NCBI RefSeq assembly: GCF_010500835.1
Contig: NZ_JAAAMJ010000017.1
Coordinates: 1 to 64,000, forward strand
DNA: 64,000 bases
DNA from: Aurantimonas aggregata
GTDB taxonomy: Bacteria; Pseudomonadota; Alphaproteobacteria; Rhizobiales; Rhizobiaceae
Direction of reading: 5' to 3'
A program made the position numbers and the translations under genes. Positions 49,243-57,937 of the stretch are shown here, one piece after another. Under the pieces are notes generated by a model that saw nothing but the letters and a program-made list of their open reading frames with translations, had not been told where the DNA came from and ran no database searches. Within the stretch, counting starts at the first letter, position 1. Each line of letters starts with the position of its first letter.

Positions 49243-50937
49243 TCAGCCCTTGACCGTCACGCTGCGATTTTCCTCCGGCGAAACGGTCGGATTCTTCGCC
49301 AGGTAGCTTTCCACCACGTCCCAGATCGCCGGCCCTTCGGTGCCCTCGTTCACCGACGCCCAGCCGGTGACGACGTAGTCGCGGCCGGCCTCGATCGGCG
49401 CCTTGGTCTTGAGCACGGTCATGTCGGTGATCCGCGAGCCGATCGTCCTGGTCGGATCGATGGCGAAGCCGAGACCGCCGACGCGGACCATGTCGCCGCC
49501 CTGCTGGTAATAGGGATCGGCATTGAAGAGATTGTCGGCGACATCCTCCAGGATGGTCTTCAGCATCTCGCCGCTCATCGTGTTGCGATAGACGGCCGGA
49601 TAGGTCATGGCGCAGACCGTGTGCAGGTCCTCGACGGTGATGTCGCTGTCCACCGGCAGCGACGTGCCCCAGCGGAAGCCCGGCGACAGCGCGATCTCGG
49701 CGTCCTGCTCGGCGAGCAGCGCCTCGCAGATGACGTCGTCCCAGGTGCCGTTGAAATTGCCGCGGCGGTAGAGAAGCCCTTCGGTGTGGCCGATGACCCG
49801 CTGCAATTCGTCCGCATAGGGCGCGCGGACCTCGTCGATGACCGCCGCCATCTCGGCGTCCGGCGCAATGACGTCGGAGAACACCGGGATCAGCCGGTAG
49901 CGGAAATCGTTCAGCCGGCCATTGGAGACGTCGAGATCGAGCCGGCTCAGGAACTTGCCGTTCGAGCCCGACGCGATCAGCAGCGTGTTGCCGATCTTCA
50001 CCGGTTCCGGCAGCGCGTCGTGGGTGTGGCCGGTCAGGATGATGTCGATGCCCGGAACCCGCGTCGCCAGCTTGCGGTCGACGTCGAAGCCGTTGTGGGA
50101 GAGCAGGACGACGAGATCGGCGCCTTCCGCCCGCGCGGCCTCGACATGCAGCGCGATCTGCTCGTCGCGGATGCCGAAGGACCAGCCGGGGATCAGCCAG
50201 GAGGGATTGGCGATCGGCGTGTAGGGGAAGGCCTGGCCGATCACGGCGATCTTCGCGCCGCCGCGCTCGATCATCTTCCAGGCCTCGAAGGCCGGCTCGT
50301 CCCATTCATTGTCGAAGATGTTCGAGCCGAGGAACGGGAAGGCCAGGGAGTCGATCGCCTCCTGCACCCGGTCGGTGCCATAGGTGAACTCCCAGTGCCC
50401 GGTCATGGCGTCGGGCGCCAGCACGTTCATCGCCGTGATCATGTCGGCGCCGGCGGTCTTGTTGGCGGTGTAGCTGCCCTGCCAGGTGTCGCCGCCGTCG
50501 AGGAGCAGCACGTTGCCTTCGCCGCGTTCGGCGCGCGCGCGGCGGACGATCGTGGCGATCCGGTCGAGGCCGCCCATCTTGCCATACTGCCGCGCCAAGG
50601 CGCCGAAATCCTCCGACGTCAGGGCGTAGGCGTCGGGCGAGCCCGGCTCAATCTGGTAAAGCTTCAGGAAGTCCGCGCCGGTCACGTGCGGCGGCAGGCC
50701 CGCCACCGCGCCGATGCCGATATTGACGGCGGGCTCGCGGAAATACACCGGCTTCAGCTGCGCGTGGATGTCTGTGACATGGAGCAGCGTCACGTTGCCG
50801 AAATCGGCGGCGCCGAGCAAATCGTCCTCGGTCAGCCGCTGCTGCGCGGCGGCCCGGGACCAGCGGCCCGACAGGCCGGATCCCGTCAGCGCCCCCAGTG
50901 CCACCGTCGCCGTCAGGAATTCGCGTCTGGAAAACAT
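49243..50937 (-). CDS. soxB: Thiosulfohydrolase SoxB
   Basis: A 564-residue exported dimanganese hydrolase of the 5'-nucleotidase family that releases sulfate from SoxY-bound S-thiosulfonate. A Tat signal (SRREFLTA) is followed by the metal motifs HVTDIHAQLKP (D56, H58), LLDGGDTWQGS, VLLSHNGFD and ILTGHTHD, and the SoxB-specific GGDMVRVGGLGF loop. Length and motifs are complete. It lies 80 bases after soxA and 75 before soxC. Confidence 0.96.
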   Translation of the reverse strand: MFSRREFLTATVALGALTGSGLSGRWSRAAAQQRLTEDDLLGAADFGNVTLLHVTDIHAQLKPVYFREPAVNIGIGAVAGLPPHVTGADFLKLYQIEPGSPDAYALTSEDFGALARQYGKMGGLDRIATIVRRARAERGEGNVLLLDGGDTWQGSYTANKTAGADMITAMNVLAPDAMTGHWEFTYGTDRVQEAIDSLAFPFLGSNIFDNEWDEPAFEAWKMIERGGAKIAVIGQAFPYTPIANPSWLIPGWSFGIRDEQIALHVEAARAEGADLVVLLSHNGFDVDRKLATRVPGIDIILTGHTHDALPEPVKIGNTLLIASGSNGKFLSRLDLDVSNGRLNDFRYRLIPVFSDVIAPDAEMAAVIDEVRAPYADELQRVIGHTEGLLYRRGNFNGTWDDVICEALLAEQDAEIALSPGFRWGTSLPVDSDITVEDLHTVCAMTYPAVYRNTMSGEMLKTILEDVADNLFNADPYYQQGGDMVRVGGLGFAIDPTRTIGSRITDMTVLKTKAPIEAGRDYVVTGWASVNEGTEGPAIWDVVESYLAKNPTVSPEENRSVTVKG

Positions 50938-51017
50938 GGGTCATCCTCCATCCGGACCGCCGAGGCGATCCGGACCGGCCGGTTCAAGGGCTGGCAGCCG
51001 GAGCTGCCGCGGATTTG

Positions 51018-51884
51018 CTACTGGCGCACGGCCGGCGTCTCGACCGACAGGCCCTCGCCGCGCCAGGCGGTGTAGACCTCGAGCGCCATCAGCTCGTCGG
51101 AGAAGGCTTTCGGCATTTCCGCCCGCGTATCGCGGACACAGCCGCGGAAACGGTTGTGCAGCGACACCATGCCGCCGGTGTTGAAGCGATAGGTCGGGAA
51201 GCCGTTGGTCTGGCCCTGGCTCAGATGGTCGGCGCGGATGTACTTGCCGTTGGCGCTCTCGTGGCAGGAGGCGCAGGACAGGTCGAGCTGGCCGGTGCGC
51301 AGGTAATAGCGCTCCTTGCCCTTCTCCCACCAGCTCATCATCTCGCCCTCGGCGAGGTCGATATCCACCGGCTCGCCCAGCGACTGGTGCCTGATGAAGG
51401 TGACGAGGTCCTTCTGGTCCTGCGCGTCGAACTTGTAGGGCTCGGCCTGCATGTTCTCGGTCCGGCAGGCATCGATCTGCAGCTCGAGATTAAAGGGCTT
51501 GCCGGCCTTGGCATTCCACTTCGGATAGTGGGCACCGACGCCCGCCATCGTCTCGGACGCGTCCTCGTGGCAGGTCGCGCAGGACTTGCCGGCGTCACCG
51601 TCGACCGTGTTCCAGATTTCCTCACCGCGCTCGACATTGAGCATGCCGGGATTCTCGAAGCTGTCCATCTGCGTCGCGCGGGTCTCCGCCTCGCGGTAGA
51701 GCCAGCCGGATTCCACCTGTTCGAAGGCGTGGCCGGGCGGCTCCGTCGGCGCGGGAGCGACGGTGATCATCTCCTCGCCGTCGATCGTCAGCGTCTCGTC
51801 GACGGGATCGGCATAGGCACCGGACGCCAGCGCCAGGCTGCCGAGGCAGGAAAAGCCCAAAAGGGCGATGACAGACTTGTTCAA
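51018..51884 (-). CDS. soxA: L-cysteine S-thiosulfotransferase, diheme subunit SoxA
   Basis: A 288-residue periplasmic diheme cytochrome that with SoxX couples thiosulfate to the SoxY cysteine. The signal peptide covers about 25 residues. Heme sites are CATCH (C102-H106) and CASCH (C204-H208), and the cysteine that becomes the persulfide heme ligand is in NRFRGCVRD (C249). The start is TTG at 51882-51884 with GGGAGGAAAA upstream. It follows soxZ and precedes soxB in the minus-strand operon. Confidence 0.95.
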   Translation of the reverse strand: MNKSVIALLGFSCLGSLALASGAYADPVDETLTIDGEEMITVAPAPTEPPGHAFEQVESGWLYREAETRATQMDSFENPGMLNVERGEEIWNTVDGDAGKSCATCHEDASETMAGVGAHYPKWNAKAGKPFNLELQIDACRTENMQAEPYKFDAQDQKDLVTFIRHQSLGEPVDIDLAEGEMMSWWEKGKERYYLRTGQLDLSCASCHESANGKYIRADHLSQGQTNGFPTYRFNTGGMVSLHNRFRGCVRDTRAEMPKAFSDELMALEVYTAWRGEGLSVETPAVRQ

Positions 51885-51958
51885 ACGGTTTTCCTCCCAC
51901 GACGAGGCCAGTGCCTTACGGCCGACCCTCTTTCCTCACCCGGATGCGGATCCGGCGC

Positions 51959-52285
51959 CTACTGGACCTCGATCGGCTGCTCGTCCGTGTAGGTCTCGCC
52001 GTTGTCGTCCACCCAGGTGAACTTGAACGTGCCGCTCTCGGGCACCTTGGCGGTGAACTCGAAATACGGATTGGCCGACACGGCGGGATCGAGATCGCAC
52101 TCGAACACCTTGGTGCCGTTGAACTCACAGGTGAACTTGTTGATGATCTGCCGCGGGATGACGTTGCCGTCGGCGTCCTTGCGCTGGCCCGATTCCATCT
52201 CGTGGCTGATCAGGGTCTTGATGGTGACGATTTCCCCGGCGCTGGCGCTCTTGGGGACTTTCACTCTCGGCTTCGGCGTTGCCAT
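51959..52285 (-). CDS. soxZ: Sulfur carrier complex subunit SoxZ
   Basis: A 108-residue immunoglobulin-like partner of SoxY. The sequence has the SoxZ segments VKVPKSASAGEIVTIKTLISHEMESGQR, IINKFTCEFNG and the final FKFTWVDDNGETY. It has no signal peptide and is exported as a complex with Tat-targeted SoxY. GAGGAGAACC lies just before the ATG. An 85-base gap separates it from soxY. Confidence 0.95.
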   Translation of the reverse strand: MATPKPRVKVPKSASAGEIVTIKTLISHEMESGQRKDADGNVIPRQIINKFTCEFNGTKVFECDLDPAVSANPYFEFTAKVPESGTFKFTWVDDNGETYTDEQPIEVQ

Positions 52286-52370
52286 GGTCTGGTTCTCCTC
52301 ATGTGACGCTCGCCGGAAGCAAGGTCACGCATCTCTCTCGATCTCGGTTCGACGGGCTCAGGGCGGGCAA

Positions 52371-52826
52371 TCAGCCGCCGCAGCCGCCGATCGTGACCTT
52401 CACTTCCTTGCGGTCGGAAAACACCGACCCATCGTTCATCTTCGCCACCGCGATGACGTTCTGGGTCTGCGCCAGCCGGATGCGCGTCGTCGCCGTTGCG
52501 CTGCCGCTCATCGGGGTGAAGTGGAAGGTGGCGACCTCGGGGTTGGGATTGCCCTCGGCGAGGATCGTCACCGATTCCACGTAGCTGTCCTCGGTCATCG
52601 GGCTCTCCACCGTCACCGAGATCGGCACGGTGTTGCCGTTCTCGGCGATCTCCGGGGCCGTCAGGCTGATCGTACCGGTCTGCGGCTCGGTGCCGCCGGT
52701 GAAGGCGGCCAGCGCCTCCTCGGTCGCCTCGACGCTCGCGAAGGCCCGGCTCGGGGTGAAGGCGAACAGGCCGTAGGTGGCAGCGCCGGCGGACAGCGCG
52801 AAGATCTGGCGTCTCGTCATGTTCAT
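52371..52826 (-). CDS. soxY: Sulfur carrier protein SoxY
   Basis: A 151-residue periplasmic carrier whose C-terminal GGCGG swinging arm (C149) holds the sulfur intermediates through all Sox reactions. The N-terminus is a Tat signal (TRRQIFALSAG), cleaved near AFA. The body is the SoxY immunoglobulin-like domain with ISLTAPEIAENGNTVPISV. It lies 13 bases after soxX. Confidence 0.95.
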   Translation of the reverse strand: MNMTRRQIFALSAGAATYGLFAFTPSRAFASVEATEEALAAFTGGTEPQTGTISLTAPEIAENGNTVPISVTVESPMTEDSYVESVTILAEGNPNPEVATFHFTPMSGSATATTRIRLAQTQNVIAVAKMNDGSVFSDRKEVKVTIGGCGG

Positions 52827-52839
52827 GGAAATTTCCTTC

Positions 52840-53301
52840 CTAGTCGCCTTTCAGCGTCTCGAGATAGGCAACGACATCCTCGACCTGCTGGGCCGTGAGG
52901 ATCGGCTTGCCCTGATATTTTTCGGCGACGTTGACGCCGACATCGAGCGTGTAGAAGCCCGGCATGACGGTCTGTTCGCCGAAGACCTGCTTGGCGTCGA
53001 CCAGGATCGCGCGCAGCTGGCCCGGCTCCCAGCGATCGGCGACGCCGTTCATCTCCGGCCCGACATTGCCGTGGAACAGCTGGTCGTCGAGATCGGCATT
53101 GGCATGGCAGGCCAGGCAGTTGCCGAGGCCGCGATCCATGAAGACGCTCCGACCCTCGGCCGGGTCGCCGGCCTTGTCGGTCAGCGGATCGGCGATCTGG
53201 GCGTCGGCAAAGGATACATCGGCAGGAGCGGTCTCGGCTGCAAGGGCCAGCGGCGGCAACGCCATGGTCAGAGCAAGGCCGAGCGCGAACGGGCGCATCA
53301 T
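52840..53301 (-). CDS. soxX: L-cysteine S-thiosulfotransferase, monoheme subunit SoxX
   Basis: A 153-residue periplasmic cytochrome c partner of SoxA. The signal peptide ends near ALA-AET (about 22 residues), the heme site is CLACH (C62-H66) and the distal Met lies in QTVMPGFYTL. ATG 53299-53301 was chosen; GGGAGG is about 12 bases upstream. It is the first gene of soxXYZABCD. The 150-base gap to soxW holds an AT-rich operator candidate. Confidence 0.93.
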   Translation of the reverse strand: MMRPFALGLALTMALPPLALAAETAPADVSFADAQIADPLTDKAGDPAEGRSVFMDRGLGNCLACHANADLDDQLFHGNVGPEMNGVADRWEPGQLRAILVDAKQVFGEQTVMPGFYTLDVGVNVAEKYQGKPILTAQQVEDVVAYLETLKGD

Positions 53302-53386
53302 GGACAAATTATACCTCCCGAATGCCGGCTTTCGTCGGCCGAAACTGCTTCGTTTTCCCGCAGTGAGTAAAGCAGTCCGGGAGAAT

Positions 53387-53419
53387 GAATGCAAGTATTG
53401 TTATTTTCGAATGTATTGC
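53387..53419. promoter_or_regulatory. Candidate SoxR operator in the soxW-soxX gap (wx)
   Basis: An AT-rich stretch beginning GAATGCAAG and ending TCGAATGTATTGC, containing ATTG-N8-GAAT, one base off the ATTC-N8-GAAT pattern of SqrR/BigR-type repressors. In Pseudaminobacter salicylatoxidans SoxR binds the equivalent soxW-soxX (wx) and soxS-soxV (sv) gaps. The exact footprint here is inferred. Confidence 0.5.
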
Positions 53420-53451
53420 GACTGCTCACGGTTTGCACCGCAGCGCAGCAA

Positions 53452-54036
53452 TCACTGGCTCGACTCTATTGTGGCACCGGCCTCGGCCAGCTTGCGAGCA
53501 TGATATTTCTGAAAATGCTCCTCGCCCTGGTATCCCTTTTCGCGGACCCACTGGAACATGTGCAGGAACGTCTGCTTGCCGAAGGCGCCCGGCATGGTGG
53601 CAACGGCGGCGTCGCCGGCGGTCCCTTCCGATGGGGCTGATTCCGGCATGAACAGGATCGTCGGGGTGAACACCACGCGCCAGCGCCGCGCCGCGGTCTT
53701 TTCCGCCAGCGTGCTGCCGTCGAGATCGGTGACCTCCTCGTCGCCGAAGAGATTGTACTGGACCACGTGGAAATTCGCCGCGATGTAGTCGGCGACCGCC
53801 GGGTCGGCGAGCACCTCCTCGTGCATCTGCCGGCAGTAGATGCAGCCGCGCTGCTCGAACACCAGCGCCAGGCGCTTGCCGTCGGCGCGGGCCGCCTCGA
53901 TGTCGTCGGCGACGTCGCGGAATGTCAGGGTGAACCACGGCTCCTTGTGCAGCCCGTCGTCGCCCACCTCCGCGGCAGGGGCCGCCGAGGCCAGACACAA
54001 CAGCGCCGCAGCGGCGAAAAAAATCTGCCTCATCAT
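53452..54036 (-). CDS. soxW: Periplasmic thioredoxin SoxW
   Basis: A 194-residue exported thioredoxin-fold protein with a 22-residue signal peptide (ending APA-AEV) and a CIYC redox motif (C65, C68) in VFEQRGCIYCRQMHEE. The cis-Pro loop is VVFTPTILF. It is expected to receive electrons from SoxV and keep SoxY or SoxA cysteines reduced. GGGAGGAGA lies seven bases before the ATG. It follows soxV by 41 bases. Confidence 0.9.
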   Translation of the reverse strand: MMRQIFFAAAALLCLASAAPAAEVGDDGLHKEPWFTLTFRDVADDIEAARADGKRLALVFEQRGCIYCRQMHEEVLADPAVADYIAANFHVVQYNLFGDEEVTDLDGSTLAEKTAARRWRVVFTPTILFMPESAPSEGTAGDAAVATMPGAFGKQTFLHMFQWVREKGYQGEEHFQKYHARKLAEAGATIESSQ

Positions 54037-54077
54037 GCGCTTCTCCTCCCTTGTTTCCGGCGCGCCTGGCGCCGGAC

Positions 54078-54812
54078 CTAGCCGATCGTGGCAAAGACCG
54101 GAAAGGTCTCCAGCAACCAGTAGGATATGGTCGCCATCTGGCCGGTGACGAACAGGATACCGGTCAGCACCAGCGCGCCACCCATGATCTTCTCGACCGT
54201 TTCCATATGCCGGCGGAACCGTGCCGCCAGAGCCAGGAACCTGGTGGCGAAGGCCGCCGCCAGCAAGAAGGGCACGCCGATCCCGAGCGAATAGGCGGCG
54301 AGCAGCCCGGCACCGCGCAGCGCCGTGTCCTGCGTGCCGGCGACGAACAGGATGGCAGCCAGGACGGGCCCGACGCAAGGCGTCCAGCCGAAGGCGAAGG
54401 CAAGGCCGATCACGTAGGCGCCGGCCGGGCCGGCCGGCTTGCGCGCCACCTGCACCCGCGCCTCGCGGTAGAGCAGCGCCAGCCGGAACACGCCGAGGAA
54501 ATGCAGCCCCATGACGATGATGATGATGCCGGCAATCACCGACAGGACGTCGAACCACTCGGCGACGACCTGCCCCAGCACGCTGGCGGTGGCGCCCAGC
54601 GCCACGAAGACGGTGGTGAAGCCGGCGACGAAGGCGAGCGAGGCCAGCATGATCTGGCGCTTGACCGCCGGCTCGGCGCCGCGGTCGCGGACCTGGTCGA
54701 AGCTCAGCCCCGCCAGATAGGCGAGATAGGGCGGGACGATCGGCAGAACGCATGGCGAGACGAAGGACAAGAGCCCCGCCAGCAAGGCTGCGCCGTAGCC
54801 AACATCTAGCAT
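54078..54812 (-). CDS. soxV: Membrane electron transporter SoxV (CcdA/DsbD family)
   Basis: A 244-residue inner-membrane protein with six spans that passes electrons from cytoplasmic thioredoxin to periplasmic SoxW. The redox cysteines lie in FVSPCVLPIVPPYLAYLAG (C21) and FGWTPCVGPVLA (C146). The length is that of CcdA-type proteins. It is the first gene of a minus-strand soxVW unit, diverging from soxS across an operator region. Confidence 0.93.
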   Translation of the reverse strand: MLDVGYGAALLAGLLSFVSPCVLPIVPPYLAYLAGLSFDQVRDRGAEPAVKRQIMLASLAFVAGFTTVFVALGATASVLGQVVAEWFDVLSVIAGIIIIVMGLHFLGVFRLALLYREARVQVARKPAGPAGAYVIGLAFAFGWTPCVGPVLAAILFVAGTQDTALRGAGLLAAYSLGIGVPFLLAAAFATRFLALAARFRRHMETVEKIMGGALVLTGILFVTGQMATISYWLLETFPVFATIG

Positions 54813-54882
54813 TTGGACGTTTCCGGGTGCGACATTATGTGGTGCTCCCGGAAGCGCTTGTGATTGCGCCGATCCGGGCTTC

Positions 54883-54920
54883 GCATTAAATAGAAGAATG
54901 CATATGTTTTCATCTATTGC
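54883..54920. promoter_or_regulatory. Candidate SoxR operator between soxV and soxS (sv)
   Basis: The perfect inverted repeat GCATT-N9-AATGC (54883-54901) is followed by an AT-rich segment ending TTTTCATCTATTGC. It shares GAATGCA and TATTGC ends with the wx site. It lies in the short divergent promoter gap, as in other sox clusters regulated by SoxR. Confidence 0.55.
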
Positions 54921-54930
54921 AAACCGGATG

Positions 54931-55338
54931 CTCGCGATGACACGGCCGCCCGGCCGGCGCTTCGCTCTGCTGACCACCCTGCTGCTGGCCTTCGCGGCGA
55001 TGCCGGGCCGAGCGGCCCTGGCCGCCGAGCTGCTGGTGCTGGAGCGGCCCGGCTGCATCTGGTGCGAGCGCTTCGACGCCGAGATCGCGCCGGCCTATCC
55101 GGCGACGGCGGCCGGGCGCCTCGCGCCGCTGCGCCGCGTCGACCTGACCGAGCCCTGGCCGGAAGACCTCGCGGACGTCGCCAAGGAGCGGGTGACCCCG
55201 ACCTTCGTGCTCGTCGAGGATGGTCAGGAGATCGCCCGGATGCGAGGCTATCCGGGGGACGCGTTCTTCTGGGGCCTTCTCGACGACATGCTGGCCAAAC
55301 TGACGGGCGGCGCCGACGCGTCCGACCCAGCGATCTGA
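54931..55338 (+). CDS. soxS: Sox-associated periplasmic thioredoxin SoxS
   Basis: A 135-residue exported thioredoxin-like protein with a signal peptide of about 33 residues (ending AALA-AEL) and a CIWC motif (C43, C46). The cis-Pro segment is RVTPTFVLVEDG. SoxS is thought to reactivate SoxY by reducing its modified cysteine. The start is uncertain: ATG 54898 in frame would run through the AT-rich operator, and ATG 54940 is also possible; none has a good ribosome-binding site. The adjacent soxR follows after 13 bases. Confidence 0.82.
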   Translation, partial: LAMTRPPGRRFALLTTLLLAFAAMPGRAALAAELLVLERPGCIWCERFDAEIAPAYPATAAGRLAPLRRVDLTEPWPEDLADVAKERVTPTFVLVEDGQEIARMRGYPGDAFFWGLLDDMLAKLTGGADASDPAI

Positions 55339-55351
55339 TCGAGCGAGTGAA

Positions 55352-55726
55352 TTGAGCAATCTCACCAACTGGTCCGTCCCGAAATTCGACCCCTCCACCT
55401 CGCCGGAGGAGACCGAGGCGTTCTTCGCACAGGCGCGCAAGGCAAGCGACCTCCTGAAGGCGATGTCGCACGAGATGCGGCTGGTCATCCTCTGTCTCCT
55501 GTCCGAGGGCGAACGCTCGGTAGGCGACATCGAGGCGATCCTGTCGATGCCGCAGGCGGCGGTGTCGCAGCAGCTGGCGCGGTTGCGCCTCGACCGGCTG
55601 GTGAAGACGCGCCGCGACGGGCGAACCGTCTACTACCGGCTGGCCAACGAGGAAGTCACCTCGCTGATCGGCACGCTCTACGAGCTGTTCTGCGCCCCGG
55701 TCCGCAAGAAGCGCGGCGGCGACTGA
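55352..55726 (+). CDS. soxR: ArsR-family sox repressor SoxR, persulfide-sensor type
   Basis: A 124-residue ArsR/SmtB-family winged-helix repressor (recognition helix MPQAAVSQQLARLRLDRLV). It has two cysteines, C48 and C114, exactly 66 residues apart, the spacing of the reactive pair in SqrR (C41/C107) and BigR (C42/C108), which form a tetrasulfide bridge in response to persulfides. The start is TTG at 55352-55354. It should repress the divergent sox operons until reactive sulfur appears. It is unrelated to the redox MerR-type SoxR of enterobacteria. Confidence 0.9.
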   Translation: MSNLTNWSVPKFDPSTSPEETEAFFAQARKASDLLKAMSHEMRLVILCLLSEGERSVGDIEAILSMPQAAVSQQLARLRLDRLVKTRRDGRTVYYRLANEEVTSLIGTLYELFCAPVRKKRGGD

Positions 55727-55847
55727 CCGCTTTCGCCGGTCGCGGCCTGTATCGCGACCCTGAAACGCCGAGTCGCTTGTGACTGCTGACCAGCGGGGCT
55801 AGGCTTTCCTTCGAAGCGTTCCAAGAAGACGCTCGGGAGGCACCATC

Positions 55848-56945
55848 ATGTTGATCGAAAGCGGCCTCGCGCTGCCGCTGGCGGGTCTCGTCGCCGGCGT
55901 GGCGATGGGCTACGTCGCGCGGCGGCACCATTTCTGCACCTTGTCCGCCCTGGAGCGGCGCTGGTACGCTGGCGACGACAACGGCGTGCGCGCCTGGGGC
56001 CTGGCGATCCTCGTCGCCATCTTCCTCACCCAGGCCCTGGTGCTCGCCGGCCTGTTCGATCCAAGCCAGAGCTTCTACCTGACGCCGAGCTTCGGCTGGA
56101 CGGGCGCGGTGCTCGGCGGGCTCGCCTTCGGCTTCGGCATGGCGCTCGTCGGCACCTGCGGCTTCGGCGCGCTGGTGCGGCTCGGCGGCGGCTCGCTGGG
56201 TGGGCTGGTGGTGGTCATCGTCCTCGGCCTCGCCGCCCTCGCCACGCAGCGGGGGATCATCGCGCTCGGACGGGTCGCGATCGTCGATTCGCAGGCCGTC
56301 GATCTCACCCGGATGGGCTCGCCCGACCAGTCGCTCGGCAGCCTGATCAGCGCCGTCACCGGACGCGAGGTCTCCGCGATCGTCACGCTCGTCGTCGTCG
56401 CTTCCCTCGCCGCATGGGTGTTCCGGTCCGCCGCCTTCCGGAACGACCGCGGCAAGGTCACCGCCGGGATCGCGATCGGCGCAGCGGTCGCCTTCGGCTG
56501 GGTGGCGACGTCCTTCATCGCCGCCCGCTCCTTCGCACCGGTGCAGATCGAGAGCGCCTCCTTCGTGGTGCCGCCCGGCGACGTGATCCTGCAGCTGATC
56601 GCGGTGACGGGCGCCCTGCCCGATTACGGCGCCGGGCTCGTTCTCGGCGTGGTGCTCGGCGCCGCGGCGGCGGCCGTGCGGCGCCACGACGTGCGATGGG
56701 AAGCCTGCGACGATGCGCGCGAACTGTCGCGGCACCTCGCCGGCGCGGTGCTGATGGGGGTCGGCGGGGTGTTCGCCCTCGGCTGCACGATCGGCCAGGG
56801 CATATCCGCGGCCTCGCTGCTGACGATCTCCGCGCCGATCGCGCTGGTCTCGATCGCCGTGGGCGCGCGGCTCGGCCTCGCTTTCATTCTCGAAGGCTCG
56901 ATCCGCCACGCCTTCCTGCGGATCGAGCGGGGCCCGGCCGAGTAG
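55848..56945 (+). CDS. YeeE/YedE-family sulfur permease (SoxT-like)
   Basis: A 365-residue membrane protein with about nine spans. Conserved cysteines occur in RRHHFCTLSAL, LVGTCGFGALV and ALGCTIGQGIS, as in the YeeE/YedE family; homologues beside soxR are called SoxT and take part in thiosulfate transport or signalling. It follows soxR after 121 bases that include a 7-bp GGTCGCG/CGCGACC hairpin. It is a paralogue of the permease at 45.3 kb. Confidence 0.83.
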   Translation: MLIESGLALPLAGLVAGVAMGYVARRHHFCTLSALERRWYAGDDNGVRAWGLAILVAIFLTQALVLAGLFDPSQSFYLTPSFGWTGAVLGGLAFGFGMALVGTCGFGALVRLGGGSLGGLVVVIVLGLAALATQRGIIALGRVAIVDSQAVDLTRMGSPDQSLGSLISAVTGREVSAIVTLVVVASLAAWVFRSAAFRNDRGKVTAGIAIGAAVAFGWVATSFIAARSFAPVQIESASFVVPPGDVILQLIAVTGALPDYGAGLVLGVVLGAAAAAVRRHDVRWEACDDARELSRHLAGAVLMGVGGVFALGCTIGQGISAASLLTISAPIALVSIAVGARLGLAFILEGSIRHAFLRIERGPAE

Positions 56946-56946
56946 C

Positions 56947-57852
56947 TCAGGCGCTTTCGGGGACGAAGCGGAAGCCGGCGCCGGCCGTCTCAACGCGCCC
57001 GAGGCCGCCATTCGGCAGATGGAAGCCGACGAAGCGCAGCTTCTCCGACGCCAGCCGGTCGAGCAGCGCAGTACGGGTCCTGGCCGCCGTCTCGGGGTCC
57101 TGGTCGGCGGCCCAGGCAAGGTCCGGCCGGGCAAACGAGATCGGATCGTTGATGATCGCATCGCCGACCACCATCACCGGCGCGTCCGCCCCGTGCAGCA
57201 CGAAGGCGCAGTGGCCCGGCGTATGGCCGAAGGCGGCGACCGCCTCGATGCCGGAGATCACCTCCGTGCCGGGCTTGAACAGCGTGCTGCGTTCCTCGAT
57301 CGCGTCGAAACGGCTGCGGGCGCCGATGACGAAAACCTGGCGGTCTTCCGGCATCTCGGAAAGCGCGGCGTCGGAGCGCCAGTAGTCCCACTCCGTCTGG
57401 CAGACATGGAATGCCGCATTGGCGAAGGGCACCTCGTCGAAATCGTCGAGGACGCCCCAGATGTGGTCGGGATGGGCGTGGGTGAAGATGACGTCCGTCA
57501 CCGCGGCCGGGTCGATGCCGGCGGCGTCCAGGCTCTCGGGCAGCTTGCCGGCGCTCGGCATGAAGTTCGTGCCCGCGCCGGCGTCGAACAGGACGAGCCG
57601 GTCCCCGCTGCGATGCAGCGTGAGAATGCAGGGCGAGGCGAGCGTCGTGCCGAGCGCGCCGCGATCGACGCCGATCTCCTGGAGCACTTCGGCGGAAATA
57701 CCCCGAAGAACGAAGTCCGTGGGCATTTCGAGATGGCCGTCGCTGAGCGTCGTCAGCGCGTCGCTCGCCGCCGACGCGCCGAAGCGCGAGCCGAGCCCGA
57801 GCGATCCGGCCAGGGCGGCGGCCCCGATCGTGAAGCGTCGTCTGGTGAGCAT
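56947..57852 (-). CDS. Exported metallo-beta-lactamase-fold hydrolase (SoxH-like)
   Basis: A 301-residue protein with a Tat signal (TRRRFTIGAAALAG) and the metallo-beta-lactamase metal motif THAHPDH near residue 135, a later His in FGHTPGHCAF and Asp in VVGDAIIND. Periplasmic MBL hydrolases called SoxH occur at the ends of sox clusters, with unknown substrates. The Tat signal makes it unlike the cytoplasmic PhnP. GGGGGGAC precedes the ATG. An AT-rich sox-type motif lies upstream. Confidence 0.78.
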   Translation of the reverse strand: MLTRRRFTIGAAALAGSLGLGSRFGASAASDALTTLSDGHLEMPTDFVLRGISAEVLQEIGVDRGALGTTLASPCILTLHRSGDRLVLFDAGAGTNFMPSAGKLPESLDAAGIDPAAVTDVIFTHAHPDHIWGVLDDFDEVPFANAAFHVCQTEWDYWRSDAALSEMPEDRQVFVIGARSRFDAIEERSTLFKPGTEVISGIEAVAAFGHTPGHCAFVLHGADAPVMVVGDAIINDPISFARPDLAWAADQDPETAARTRTALLDRLASEKLRFVGFHLPNGGLGRVETAGAGFRFVPESA

Positions 57853-57890
57853 GATGTCCCCCCTGCAGCTGCCCTCAGATTGCAGGCGCA

Positions 57891-57917
57891 TGATATATAG
57901 AAAATTTCACATGTATA
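57891..57917. promoter_or_regulatory. AT-rich candidate SoxR site upstream of the metallo-hydrolase
   Basis: TGATATATAGAAAATTTC followed by ACATGTATA, in reverse orientation closely similar to the soxB-soxC site. It would place the MBL gene, and perhaps the FNT gene, under the same control. Confidence 0.4.
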
Positions 57918-57937
57918 GACGGCGAGCCGGCGTCGCC

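Noticed and set aside
56947-57852. The metallo-beta-lactamase protein as PhnP
   Set aside because: It has a Tat export signal and sits in the sox region; PhnP is cytoplasmic.
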